DNA of 36,778 nucleotides from Bacillus nitratireducens (GTDB lineage: Bacteria > Bacillota > Bacilli > Bacillales > Bacillaceae_G). Shown here piece by piece: positions 7,492 to 14,778 of the stretch. The stretch spans positions 1 to 36,778 of the forward strand of contig NZ_MAOC01000010.1 of NCBI RefSeq assembly GCF_001884135.1, written 5' to 3'. How positions within the stretch are numbered: the stretch's first letter is position 1; each line of letters starts with the position of its first letter. The notes under the pieces were generated by a model, which was not told the origin of the DNA, made no database searches, and saw only the letters and a program-made list of their open reading frames with translations. The position numbers were made by a program, and so were the translations under genes.

Positions 7492-7695
7492 CTATCGTTC
7501 TGAAGTTCTATAGTTTTTCTTTTTGATCTCTCGCATGTTTACGATAAAGAATAGAAAGAAGATAACAGCTGCGATGCCATTAACCCAGTAATACGTATGT
7601 CCCATTGTGAATCCATCATAGAAGGAATAGGCATTCCAAATTATAAGGATTATTGAGCAGATAGTAGAGGTCATTAATGAGCCAAAACTTCTCAT
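7492..7695 (-). CDS. Small membrane protein, 67 residues
   Basis: Two membrane helices (about 7-25 and 36-55) with an aromatic loop (YSFYDGFTMGHTYYWVNG) and a basic end (REIKKKNYRTSER). The ATG at 7695 is preceded by GAGGTG. First gene of a two-gene operon with the next small membrane protein. Family not recognised. Confidence 0.65.
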   Translation of the reverse strand: MRSFGSLMTSTICSIILIIWNAYSFYDGFTMGHTYYWVNGIAAVIFFLFFIVNMREIKKKNYRTSER

Positions 7696-7788
7696 GCTTT
7701 TCACCTCGATTCAAAGTTTTAGAACTTTTTATACAATTATACATTTAAATAAAAAGATTTACAAAAGGAATTACCATAAGGAGGGGTT

Positions 7789-8020
7789 ATGACTATACGC
7801 TCTAACGGGACAAACTGTTGGGAATGGTGAAGGAAACAGGGGTTCTAATGGTGGATATCAATACGTTAAGTCAGGTGGATTCAGTACTAACTCCTTAGAT
7901 GAAGCTATTCAAGCTATGGCAGAACGAGGAATAAAAGGTAGCGTTAATCTTGATTCACTTTCTGGACTATGTTATATCCAAACCGATGTCCTACCTAATA
8001 CAGAGTTAGATAATAGTTGA
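7789..8020 (+). pseudogene. Frameshifted small gene of unknown family
   Basis: AAGGAGGGG followed by ATG is an excellent start, but that frame closes after 13 codons. Shifting by one base after the third codon opens a frame to the stop at 8018. Its product has a glycine-rich start (GNGEGNRGSNGGYQYVKSGG), then DEAIQAMAERGIKGSVN. One extra C in the ATACGC region would explain the break. The product (about 76 residues) is not recognised. Confidence 0.45.
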
Positions 8021-8056
8021 AGCCGTCCTTAATCGGGCGTCTTCAACTATTATCTA
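8007..8056 (+). terminator. Terminator overlapping the end of the frameshifted gene
   Basis: TAGATAATAGTTGAAG (8007-8022) pairs perfectly with 8041-8056, giving a 16-bp stem with an 18-nt loop. The stop codon is inside the stem. Confidence 0.6.
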
Positions 8057-8148
8057 AATGCTTCTTTAGCTTTCTCTATCTGTATTTAACCTAGAATACA
8101 AGATTCTTTCATTTTTATTCCCGGATACATTTGAAAAACTGAATGTTT

Positions 8149-8490
8149 TTATCTCAAGTTAATTATATCTATAAATTTAAGGAAAACTCTGTTATAAGAT
8201 GCATCAGTGCAAGTTATTAAATTCTGTATCGGATTTATGTCAGTTACAGTCACATATCTAGTAAGCAAATGACCATCCCTATAATAAGTAATCAATATCT
8301 TCTCTTCAGAAAGAAATGAACATATTAACTTGTTTTCAATAATTTCTTGTTCGTCTTGGGTTAATGTAGGGCGCTCCACTTTTGTTTGTTTTTTAACAAT
8401 CTTACCAATAGCGGTGAATTTCTTCGGTATCGAAGCGAATGGAGTCCGCTTAGTCATTCCTATTTCTTTTGGCATATGTGTATCGTGCAT
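8149..8490 (-). CDS. YolD-like family protein
   Basis: A 113-residue protein. The C-terminal half has the YolD-like pattern: an acidic linker with a conserved start to the fold (KILITYYRDGHLLTRY), then VTDINPIQNLI and a closing FLKFIDIINL. YolD-like proteins are often found beside umuC-type polymerase genes; no such gene is here. The ATG at 8490 follows AGGGAGA; an upstream ATG 39 nt earlier lacks a site. The N-terminal third is unlike other members I recall. Confidence 0.6.
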   Translation of the reverse strand: MHDTHMPKEIGMTKRTPFASIPKKFTAIGKIVKKQTKVERPTLTQDEQEIIENKLICSFLSEEKILITYYRDGHLLTRYVTVTDINPIQNLITCTDASYNRVFLKFIDIINLR

Positions 8491-8643
8491 GCTGTATATC
8501 TCCCTAATTGCTATTAATAACTGTATCATTATATCAAATTTTGGAGATGTTAGGATTGTTTATATAATTATAAAATAAATATTTAGAGGTTTTTGACTCT
8601 TTATAAAATTAACCTAATGTAACTAAGCATGATTTATATATAA

Positions 8644-8950
8644 TTGAGTAATGAACGTGAATCAATTATTGTCATAGATGTAAGCAACATTTATAATGCA
8701 AAAGAATTGCATTTACTTCTTAAAGAGAAGCTTGAGTTTCCTGATTTGTACGGGGAAAACTGGGATGATTTTTGGGATTGTATTGCAGGATTTGTGTGTC
8801 ATTTGCCAAACAAAATGATCTTCGACGGATGGTCAAAGTTAGAAAAAAAGGTTACCGAGAGATACAAAAATAATGAAAGAGTGTCTTCTTGATTATAATG
8901 AAGAGGATAGAAAGGATTCTGAATGGAAAAGCGAATTCTTATTTAATTGA
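8644..8950 (+). pseudogene. Barstar-like immunity protein gene, frameshifted at an A7 tract
   Basis: IIVIDVSNIYNAKELHLLLKE followed by DLYGENWDDFWDCI is the barstar-family signature (RNase inhibitor fold). The frame ends early at 8892. If the seven A residues at 8843-8849 were six, the frame would continue from KLEKRLPRDTKIMKECLLDY to a stop at 8948. That gives a normal-length protein of about 101 residues. The start is also weak: TTG at 8644 without a clear ribosome-binding site. No RNase or polymorphic toxin gene is adjacent, so it looks like an orphan immunity gene. The tract could instead be phase-variable or misread. Confidence 0.65.
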
Positions 8951-9084
8951 ATACTGTTAATATGATATGTAAATATGCATATTGTATTTATTTGGGTTTT
9001 TTTGTATGTTAAAATTAAATATAAGGATGTAAATATATAACGAACCAAAAGTAGGAATATCCAATGAATTTTGAGAGGTGTTAC

Positions 9085-9327
9085 ATGTTTAAAAATAAGA
9101 AATTAATTCGATTTTGTCTAACATTATTTGTATGTTTATCTGTAATTGATTTTACAATCGGTTATTTTCAAACATATCTTGAAACAGCAGCAGATATTAA
9201 ATGGGTAATACCAAAAATTTGGAAAGCTATTTTGATAGATGCTCCTGAAAGCATACTTGTTATTGTAGGTGCAATAGCCTTATATGATTTCACAAAAGAG
9301 ACATCGCCAAAAGACGCATCAATCTAA
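9085..9327 (+). CDS. Small membrane protein, 80 residues
   Basis: Starts MFKNKKLIRFCLTLFVCLS with a first membrane helix (8-27), a middle stretch ETAADIKWVIPKIWKAILI, a second helix (about 52-68) and a short polar tail. The ATG at 9085 was chosen because GAGAGGTG lies directly upstream; an ATG 21 nt earlier has none. Family not recognised. Confidence 0.6.
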   Translation: MFKNKKLIRFCLTLFVCLSVIDFTIGYFQTYLETAADIKWVIPKIWKAILIDAPESILVIVGAIALYDFTKETSPKDASI

Positions 9328-9340
9328 ATGCGTCTTTTTT
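9309..9340 (+). terminator. Terminator overlapping the stop codon of the preceding gene
   Basis: AAAAGACGCAT pairs with ATGCGTCTTTT and a T-run follows. The last codons (SPKDASI) are part of the stem and loop. Confidence 0.75.
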
Positions 9341-9464
9341 CAAATTTATTCAATTAGCAATTTCATGGAGAATCTTGCTGTAAAAGCAGAATAAGAAGCC
9401 CTAATCAAGGTTTTTTGTAGAAAAATCAGTCTTTTTATTCTTGTCAGTGAAATGTAGATTTACG

Positions 9465-9539
9465 ATGTTTAGATATTTGCATGAATATCAGGAGACATTA
9501 TATGGTCGATTAATGACTGTCTTTAAAAAGGAAATTTAA
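9465..9539 (+). pseudogene. Gene-tail remnant, first of a pair
   Basis: A short frame encodes MFRYLHEYQETLYGRLMTVF and ends at 9539. The LYGRL(M/T)(T/S)V segment recurs at 9732-9797, so both look like ends of related lost genes. No ribosome-binding site. Confidence 0.3.
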
Positions 9540-9604
9540 TTATCTGTATTTATATTTATATGGTAAAATAGTACAGTATTTATAAATTATAGGGGGTATA
9601 TAAT

Positions 9605-9709
9605 ATGATTAATGAAATAGTTTGGGGAAGTCCAGGTAGTTTGCTCTGTTTAGGCTTTTTTTTAGCAGGTTTGGGAGTATTCATAAGATTGTCTAGAATG
9701 CCGAAATAA
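9605..9709 (+). CDS. Small hydrophobic protein, 34 residues
   Basis: MINEIVWGSPGSLLCLGFFL continues as one membrane helix and a short basic tail (RLSRMPK). It follows ATAGGGGGT, a strong site, and a plausible promoter lies in the preceding AT-rich 60 nt. Family unknown. Confidence 0.55.
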   Translation: MINEIVWGSPGSLLCLGFFLAGLGVFIRLSRMPK

Positions 9710-9731
9710 TAAAAAGTTTAGTACATAACCA

Positions 9732-9797
9732 GTGTTAATAGATGAAGCTTTGCTTTATGGACGATTAACGAGTGTTTTAGAAAAAACATATTTATGA
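9732..9797 (+). pseudogene. Gene-tail remnant, second of a pair
   Basis: Encodes VLIDEALLYGRLTSVLEKTY and stops at 9797. It resembles the remnant at 9465-9539 at both DNA and protein level. A terminator follows at once. Confidence 0.3.
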
Positions 9798-9804
9798 CTT
9801 ATTG

Positions 9805-9836
9805 AAAAAAGACGCCTGCATGAGCGTCTTTTTATT
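9805..9836 (+). terminator. Terminator hairpin
   Basis: AAAAAAGACGC-CTGCATGA-GCGTCTTTTT; ends transcription of the small genes upstream. Confidence 0.7.
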
Positions 9837-9887
9837 AAAATTTATAGTTTAAAGAGTCACCTAGAAGAGAACAATATATTAATTAAC

Positions 9888-9998
9888 AAAAAAGAAAAGA
9901 CACCCTAAGGTGCCTTCCTCCGACTTGAACCATCTTAATTTTAATAATATTGGACTCCCGTCCAAATATTATTTTACCATGTTAAGTTATTTTGTCCA
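9888..9998 (+). repeat. Dispersed ~110-bp repeat, copy c
   Basis: Shares the GAAAAGACACC...AAGGTGCC hairpin and CTCCGACTTGA with the repeats at 2-90 and 14549-14637. It then continues into a second palindrome (ATTGGACTCCCGTCCAA) and ATGTTAAGTTATTTTGT. The whole stretch recurs in inverted orientation at 31084-31197 with a few substitutions and a 4-nt indel. Confidence 0.8.
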
Positions 9999-10108
9999 TT
10001 GAGAAAGAAAATTTAAATCTATGCTTTGTTGTTTTGGGAAATATTCCATATCGATAATTACAATACACGTTGTAGTATTTGAATTATTTATCTGCTTAAA
10101 AGTTGAAA

Positions 10109-10210
10109 TTAAAAAGAACCCCATAAATGATAAACCATGCCACTAACAAAAAACACTAATACTAAAAACAAAACAATTAAAGCAAGTACGCCATTTTGAT
10201 TATGTTCCAT
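10109..10210 (-). CDS. Small hydrophobic protein, 33 residues (YjcZ-like in style)
   Basis: MEHNQNGVLALIVLFLVLVF continues to GMVYHLWGSF. It is one membrane helix with short polar ends, preceded by AAAAGGAGC at good spacing. It resembles the tiny hydrophobic sporulation peptides of the YjcZ/YuzJ type in size and pattern but lacks their glycine-cysteine start. Confidence 0.6.
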   Translation of the reverse strand: MEHNQNGVLALIVLFLVLVFFVSGMVYHLWGSF

Positions 10211-10235
10211 AAAATTAGCTCCTTTTAGATTTATT

Positions 10236-10333
10236 TTTATCCCGCATGAACTGCCCGTAAACGCCCGATTGGTGAAGGCTAATAATCAGTGGGGAGATGA
10301 ACAAAGCCCCCACTGATTAAAGTTCCACTTTAT
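10236..10333. repeat. bcr1-type repeat, internally deleted copy
   Basis: Flanked by TTTAT on both sides (10236-10240 and 10329-10333). The 88-nt core starts CCCGC and contains GCCCGTAAACGCCCGATTGG and the hairpin TAATCAGTGGGG/CCCCCACTGATTA. It matches the copy at 18367-18523 but lacks about 59 nt near its left side. The duplication and sequence fit bcr1 of the B. cereus group as I recall it. Confidence 0.75.
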
Positions 10334-10337
10334 ATAC

Positions 10338-10376
10338 AAAAAAGCCTTTAGTCGTAATTATGGCTAAAGGCTTTCG
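10338..10376 (-). terminator. Terminator of the MFS transporter gene
   Basis: AAAGCCTTTAG and CTAAAGGCTTT flank a 12-nt loop. The A-run on the left becomes a T-run on the minus strand, 80 nt after the MFS stop. Confidence 0.75.
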
Positions 10377-10456
10377 GCATTATACTTTTTAGTTTATAAA
10401 ATTTTATATAGAGAAGAATTTATAATTTTTTTATCAAATTTGGAACTGAAAGTGTA

Positions 10457-11632
10457 CTAGCTTGATAATGAAGCCTGGCTATTAGAATTGAAAAATTTTA
10501 GTTTTATTATAATTAATAGAAATGAAAGTAGTGTGAATATAAATCCGCTCCAAATAAGCTGGTGAATACCTAAGTTTGAAATGAACCAGCCTCCAATTGT
10601 TGTTCCTAGAGTAATTCCGAGATTTGAGAATGAAACGAATAAGCTATTACCGAATTCAGGCGCTTCTTTTGCTTCGCTTATTAACCATGTTTGACCAACA
10701 ATTAATCCACCAGCATGTACGATTCCCCAAATGAATACGATAAAAATCATTGGAACAAGGTAGGAACCTAAATAATAAACTAATATATAAACAATAGAAT
10801 ATAGGATAGGGAATAATATTACTGTATTTACTATACTTTTTTGCAGGAGACTTCCAAATAAATGATTACCTAAAATCATAACGATACCAAATATGAATAG
10901 CATGATACTGATGAGAGATCCATTCATGGAAGTTACTTTTGCAAGGTATTCAGCGAAGTAGCTGTATACGGAAAACATGGCTGCAAAAAGGAATGTGACG
11001 GTTAAAATATTTAACCATAATCCTGGTTTGCCGAGTATACGAATTTGTTTGCCGAAAGACATCTTTTCTGTAACAGGCATAGAAGGAAGTAGGATTAGTA
11101 TTCCAATGAATGCAAGAGTGTTAACAAGCGCTCCGAATAAGAAAGAAATTTCGAGTGAAAATTGATCTGCAAGGTAAGAGGTTAGTGGTACACCTAAAGC
11201 AAAGCCAACAGTAATTCCCATAAAAACTTTTGTAACCGCTTGACCGCTCTTTTCTGGAGGGACAAGTTTAGCAGCTGTTACAAGAGCGATTGAAAAGAAG
11301 AGTGGGTGAAGTGCTGCCGGTAAAATACGAAAAATAAGCATGATTTCAAATTGTGTTGTATAGGCGTAGATTATATTTGAAATAACAAATATGAAAATTG
11401 CTGATAATAAAATTATTTTGCGATTCATACTAGAGACGAGCAGAATTAAAAACGGACCAGAAATAGCAACAACTAGTGCAAATATACTTACTAAAAATCC
11501 AGCTTGTGTAGTTGAAATTCCGAATTTTTCAGTGATTTGTGGTAATACGCCGACAATACCCATCTCGGTAGTAATAATTCCGAACACACCTATTGCGAGT
11601 GTCAGAATAAGTAAAGGATTTACTTTTTTCAT
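10457..11632 (-). CDS. MFS transporter, drug:H+ antiporter (DHA1) type
   Basis: A 391-residue inner-membrane protein with about twelve hydrophobic segments. It starts MKKVNPLLILTLAIGVFGIITTEMGIVGVLPQ, the pattern of AraJ/YdhP/PbuE-type DHA1 exporters, and has a loop with FRILPAALHPLFFSIA and the charged SSMNRK turn after helix 2. Substrate unknown; sugar, nucleoside or drug efflux are all possible. Upstream on the same strand is an ArsR-type regulator, with about 250 nt and a hairpin between, so the two may be separate transcripts. Starts at ATG; its upstream AGGAG-like site is weak (GAGAGTTTTATAA). Confidence 0.8.
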   Translation of the reverse strand: MKKVNPLLILTLAIGVFGIITTEMGIVGVLPQITEKFGISTTQAGFLVSIFALVVAISGPFLILLVSSMNRKIILLSAIFIFVISNIIYAYTTQFEIMLIFRILPAALHPLFFSIALVTAAKLVPPEKSGQAVTKVFMGITVGFALGVPLTSYLADQFSLEISFLFGALVNTLAFIGILILLPSMPVTEKMSFGKQIRILGKPGLWLNILTVTFLFAAMFSVYSYFAEYLAKVTSMNGSLISIMLFIFGIVMILGNHLFGSLLQKSIVNTVILFPILYSIVYILVYYLGSYLVPMIFIVFIWGIVHAGGLIVGQTWLISEAKEAPEFGNSLFVSFSNLGITLGTTIGGWFISNLGIHQLIWSGFIFTLLSFLLIIIKLKFFNSNSQASLSS

Positions 11633-11850
11633 TTATAAAACTCTCCATTCGTATCGGTATTTTGAAAGTAAATTCATTAACAAATAAGCATTATTACAAG
11701 CATGATTGGATGCCAATATTATCAGGACTATGTAATTTCAAATACAATAACAGATATCTAGATAATTAGATGTGATATATTAAAAAATTTTCTCCTTTCT
11801 ATGTTTCTTGCTTTTATAGGTAGTGCAATTTTATAAAAAAGCAGAATGTG
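11633..11850. other. Intergenic region between MFS and ArsR-type genes
   Basis: AT-rich, presumably holding the MFS promoter. Short inverted repeats are present but no clear ArsR operator could be picked out by eye. Confidence 0.3.
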
Positions 11851-11851
11851 T

Positions 11852-11883
11852 GAAAGCTAATAATCAATTAATTATTAGCTTTC
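11852..11883 (-). terminator. Terminator of the ArsR-type gene
   Basis: GAAAGCTAATAAT pairs perfectly with ATTATTAGCTTTC (13 bp, 6-nt loop), directly after the stop codon on the minus strand. Confidence 0.6.
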
Positions 11884-11886
11884 ATT

Positions 11887-12198
11887 TTATAATTCGTTTT
11901 GAACGTATTCAGAAAACTCTCGTATTGTTTTTTCATTTCGGCGATAGTAGGTCCATTTTCCAATTCGGTCAGATTGTAGTAAACCTGCTTTTTTCATAGT
12001 TAATAAATAACTAGAAATAACCGATTGGGCTAAGCCAGTTTTAAGCTGGATATCTCCTACGCACACTCCAACTTGAAAGCTAAGGCCTTGCTCTAGATAA
12101 GCTTTTTCATCGAAATGGTTTTCTGGATTTTTCAACCATGATAAAATTTGACATCTTGTTTCATTTGACAATGCTTTATAAATCAATAAAGGTTCCAT
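11887..12198 (-). CDS. ArsR family transcriptional regulator
   Basis: A 103-residue winged-helix protein. Typical elements are IYKALSNETRCQILSWLKNPE at the start, the recognition region (DIQLKTGLAQSVISSYLLTM) and the wing (GLLQSDRIGKWTYYRR). A single cysteine (VGVCVGD) lies before the helix-turn-helix; there is no CxC metal site, so it may sense an organic ligand or redox state. It probably controls the MFS exporter that follows. The ribosome-binding site is weak. Confidence 0.8.
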   Translation of the reverse strand: MEPLLIYKALSNETRCQILSWLKNPENHFDEKAYLEQGLSFQVGVCVGDIQLKTGLAQSVISSYLLTMKKAGLLQSDRIGKWTYYRRNEKTIREFSEYVQNEL

Positions 12199-12392
12199 AA
12201 GGATATTATATCTACTTTTATAGATTTGTAAATGGGTTTTGGTGATTTTAAGGGGAGAAGGTATAGTTGATCCCCTTGAATAGGAATAAGGTGCTCTTGA
12301 TCTGTATCCTTTGTAAAGGACACTCTAAAAAAAGTTAGGCAACCTAAAAAAGATGATTTCTGTATGCAAACAGGAGTCATCTTCTTTAAATT
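12199..12392. other. Intergenic region with hairpin
   Basis: Contains a hairpin near 12348-12382 (AAGATGATTT with its near-complement AGTCATCTT). The minus strand has an open frame here but no start site or family resemblance. Confidence 0.3.
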
Positions 12393-12545
12393 CTATTGAT
12401 AGCAAGAGTGATTATAGTACGTCATATATTTCTTAATTTCATGTGGTAACTGAACAAACGATTCACATGATTTTATATATGCTTCATCGGTTAAAGTACT
12501 ACGAGGATTACGTGTAAAAATGATAATATTGTCAGGTTTAAGCAT
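12393..12545 (-). CDS. Possible 50-residue protein or gene remnant
   Basis: MLKPDNIIIFTRNPRSTLTD begins a frame that ends ...YMTYYNHSCYQ. The composition looks protein-like, but there is no convincing ribosome-binding site and the family is unknown. It could be the tail of a decayed gene. Confidence 0.3.
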   Translation of the reverse strand: MLKPDNIIIFTRNPRSTLTDEAYIKSCESFVQLPHEIKKYMTYYNHSCYQ

Positions 12546-12738
12546 GTTGTTGCCTAGCTATCAATGGCGGATTCCTAAGAAGAGTAATAATAAAACCCAA
12601 CATAAAATTTAAGGAAAATTTTATGTTTACCCCATTTTTTATTTTAAAAGTTTTTCCTATCCTATAAATGAGTTACATCAAGAAGGAGACTAAAAACGAT
12701 AAAGTCATAGATGAAAATGTAAAGTTAGGGGATTCTAC

Positions 12739-13356
12739 ATGCATACAGAAGTTTTGATGGATTATTTGTATACTTATTCTTTTACTATTATTTTTTGTAT
12801 TGTGTTTCAAATTGTGTTTTATTTTAAAGCGAAAAGAAATATATCTATTCTGCATTTTCTATGGGTATATGTTTTTCTATTCTACCTTTCGCTAGTATAT
12901 GGGGTGACGCAGATCGCGACTGTATGGGATATAAGTAGATATGAAACGTGGATTCGTGTAAGTCAAATCAACTTGACTCTATTTGATACTGCAGGTAGTA
13001 CTGCGTATCTTTTGAACATTTTACTGTTTATGCCGTTAGGTTTTTTATTACCGACTATTTGGCCGCATTTTAGAAAAATGAAAAACACCGTATGTGCGGG
13101 ATTCTTTTTTTCATTGGCAATTGAGTTAAATCAATTACTAAATAATAGAATTACAGATATTGATGATTTATTTACGAATACCCTCGGGGCGATTATTGGG
13201 TATGTAATATATAGAGTTTTATTTAAAATGATATGTAAAAGAGAGGAAAAAAAGCTTGATACCAACTTTCCTCTAGTTATAAAATACGAGGCTATTTTTT
13301 GTTTAGTGTGTTCATTTGTAGGTGCGATGTTCATTTATTATCCTGGAGATCTGTAA
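12739..13356 (+). CDS. VanZ family membrane protein
   Basis: 205 residues with five or six membrane helices. VanZ motifs in order: LTLFDTAGSTAYLLNILLFMPLGFLLP (about 78-104), GFFFSLAIELNQL, then RITDIDDLFTNTLGAIIGYVIY. The ATG follows AGGGGATTCTAC. VanZ homologues are widespread in Bacillus with mostly unknown roles at the cell envelope. It is monocistronic by position. Compared with the VanZ-like protein at 3423 it has a longer N-terminus and a longer polar loop (KREEKKLDTN) before the last helix. Confidence 0.85.
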   Translation: MHTEVLMDYLYTYSFTIIFCIVFQIVFYFKAKRNISILHFLWVYVFLFYLSLVYGVTQIATVWDISRYETWIRVSQINLTLFDTAGSTAYLLNILLFMPLGFLLPTIWPHFRKMKNTVCAGFFFSLAIELNQLLNNRITDIDDLFTNTLGAIIGYVIYRVLFKMICKREEKKLDTNFPLVIKYEAIFCLVCSFVGAMFIYYPGDL

Positions 13357-13497
13357 GCCTCCAATAAGATGGTTGCGATATCGTTTATAAAATGATTCTA
13401 GTTCTCCAAGCTCAAACACGGTAAAATGTGAATGGTACATCCGATTTTCTGACTTAACAGATACAGTTTATGTATTACATGATAGGTAGGTGTAAAT

Positions 13498-14133
13498 ATG
13501 TTACATGTTCAATTATCTCAATACTTACTAAAAGAGTTTCAACCTGCTTTTCATACAGATGGAAAACGAGTGTATATGTTAAAAGATGAAGGATTATCAC
13601 CGTATCCTATCTATTTAAATCGTCCTATTATGATAGGAGTGGGGACGAATTGGAATCAGCATACAGGATTTGAAGAAATCATTAAAGGATTTATAGGTGC
13701 AATTAACAAAATTCCTATGTATATGGTATTTGAAACTTATTTGTGTAGAGACCTTATTGAAAGTTTTTTAGAAGAGAATACATTTCATTTTGAGCTAGTT
13801 TTTACTAATAAGAAAAAGGATACGAACTTTTTTAAAGTGTTCATTACCGATAGTGATGATATAACTACACTTATGAAGTATTTCTTCCAATCAGCACGAG
13901 ATTCTCTCTATACGTTATTAAGCTATTCAACAGACTGTAAGATTATCAGTAACAGTACTGGTGAGATTGAAATAAAAGCGGACAGTTTCTATCCAAGCTT
14001 TTCATTTATGTATGATGCGCAAGAGTTATTTATTATTGGTGGGGAAGAAAAGTGGTCAGATATCCATTATATAAATAGATTTTTCCGTCTTGAGCAGATT
14101 ACAGATGAGCTAACTATTGATGTAAGGAAATGA
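13498..14133 (+). CDS. Hypothetical protein, 211 residues
   Basis: Not recognised. A soluble protein starting MLHVQLSQYLLKEFQPAFHT, with a mixed alpha/beta pattern and several aromatic-rich strands (ADSFYPSFSFMYDAQELFII). No catalytic motif is evident. AGGTAGGTG precedes the ATG at good spacing. It follows the VanZ-like gene by 140 nt. Confidence 0.65.
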   Translation: MLHVQLSQYLLKEFQPAFHTDGKRVYMLKDEGLSPYPIYLNRPIMIGVGTNWNQHTGFEEIIKGFIGAINKIPMYMVFETYLCRDLIESFLEENTFHFELVFTNKKKDTNFFKVFITDSDDITTLMKYFFQSARDSLYTLLSYSTDCKIISNSTGEIEIKADSFYPSFSFMYDAQELFIIGGEEKWSDIHYINRFFRLEQITDELTIDVRK

Positions 14134-14376
14134 ATGTAATGATGATGTGTGTTTTAATTATATAAGTTTTGGATCTAAGGAATTAAAGTTAGTTGAGCAA
14201 CTTTGTGTAGCGGAAGGATTATTTGTATGTCACACTAAAGACCGAAAGTGATAAGGTGCTGTATAAATAACTAATTTGATGACTTGAATGTATAAATTTA
14301 AAAACTTTCCTTTATGGAGAGTTTTTTATTACAAAGAAAAGACACCCATATAAGAGTGTCTTTTCCGATAGTTTGT
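14134..14376. other. Interval with gene remnant and two terminators
   Basis: A short frame at about 14176-14251 (ELKLVEQLCVAEGLFVCHTK) looks like a gene tail. Hairpins AAAACTTTCC-TTTATG-GAGAGTTTT (14300s) and AAAAGACAC-CCATATAA-GAGTGTCTTTT (14336-14363) follow. The second can end the YjcZ gene on the minus strand. Confidence 0.4.
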
Positions 14377-14484
14377 TTAGCAGAAGCAAGAAGCTCCAAC
14401 TATGATTAATAAAATAAACAATACTACTAATAAAGCAAAGCCGCCAGAAAATCCACAGCCGCCACAACTACCACCAAATCCCAT
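14377..14484 (-). CDS. YjcZ family sporulation protein
   Basis: A 35-residue peptide, MGFGGSCGGCGFSGGFALLV..., with a glycine/cysteine-rich start, a single membrane helix and a C-terminal SCFC. This is the recognisable pattern of the small YjcZ family of spore-associated proteins common in Bacillus. AGGAGGA lies 6 nt before the ATG. It sits between repeat copy b and a terminator shared with nothing else. Confidence 0.85.
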   Translation of the reverse strand: MGFGGSCGGCGFSGGFALLVVLFILLIIVGASCFC

Positions 14485-14548
14485 AATAGTTCCTCCTTTA
14501 ATAAGAGGGGAAAACAAGGGGTCACTCATGTATTTTAACGGATTCAAA

Positions 14549-14637
14549 TTACTTTATGTTTTTAACGCAATAATTGAGCAGGTCCTTTTGAAAATAAAGA
14601 AAAGACACCTTAAGGTGCCTTTCTCCGACTTGATAAC
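14549..14637. repeat. 89-nt dispersed repeat, copy b
   Basis: Aligns with 2-90 with two mismatches. Contains the GACACCTTAAGGTGCC hairpin. Confidence 0.85.
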
Positions 14638-14778
14638 CGCATTTCGAAACGGGTGGATAACTTGCAAATAGTATGTATGCTTCGATTTATTTACAGATAC
14701 CTTAGATTTATACATTCTTCATATAAGTCAGTACTTTTGATTACTAAACGTTCAATCATCATAATGTTTCGTTTATTG
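14638..14778. other. Interval downstream of dhaQ
   Basis: No gene seen. The repeat copy b hairpin may serve as the terminator for dhaQ on the minus strand. Confidence 0.3.

Noticed and set aside
12183-12380. 65-codon minus-strand open frame overlapping the ArsR-type gene start
   Set aside because: No ribosome-binding site; overlaps a better-supported gene and a hairpin.
14402-14671. 89-codon plus-strand frame rich in proline
   Set aside because: It is the antisense of the glycine/cysteine-rich YjcZ-type gene at 14377-14484 and runs into repeat copy b.
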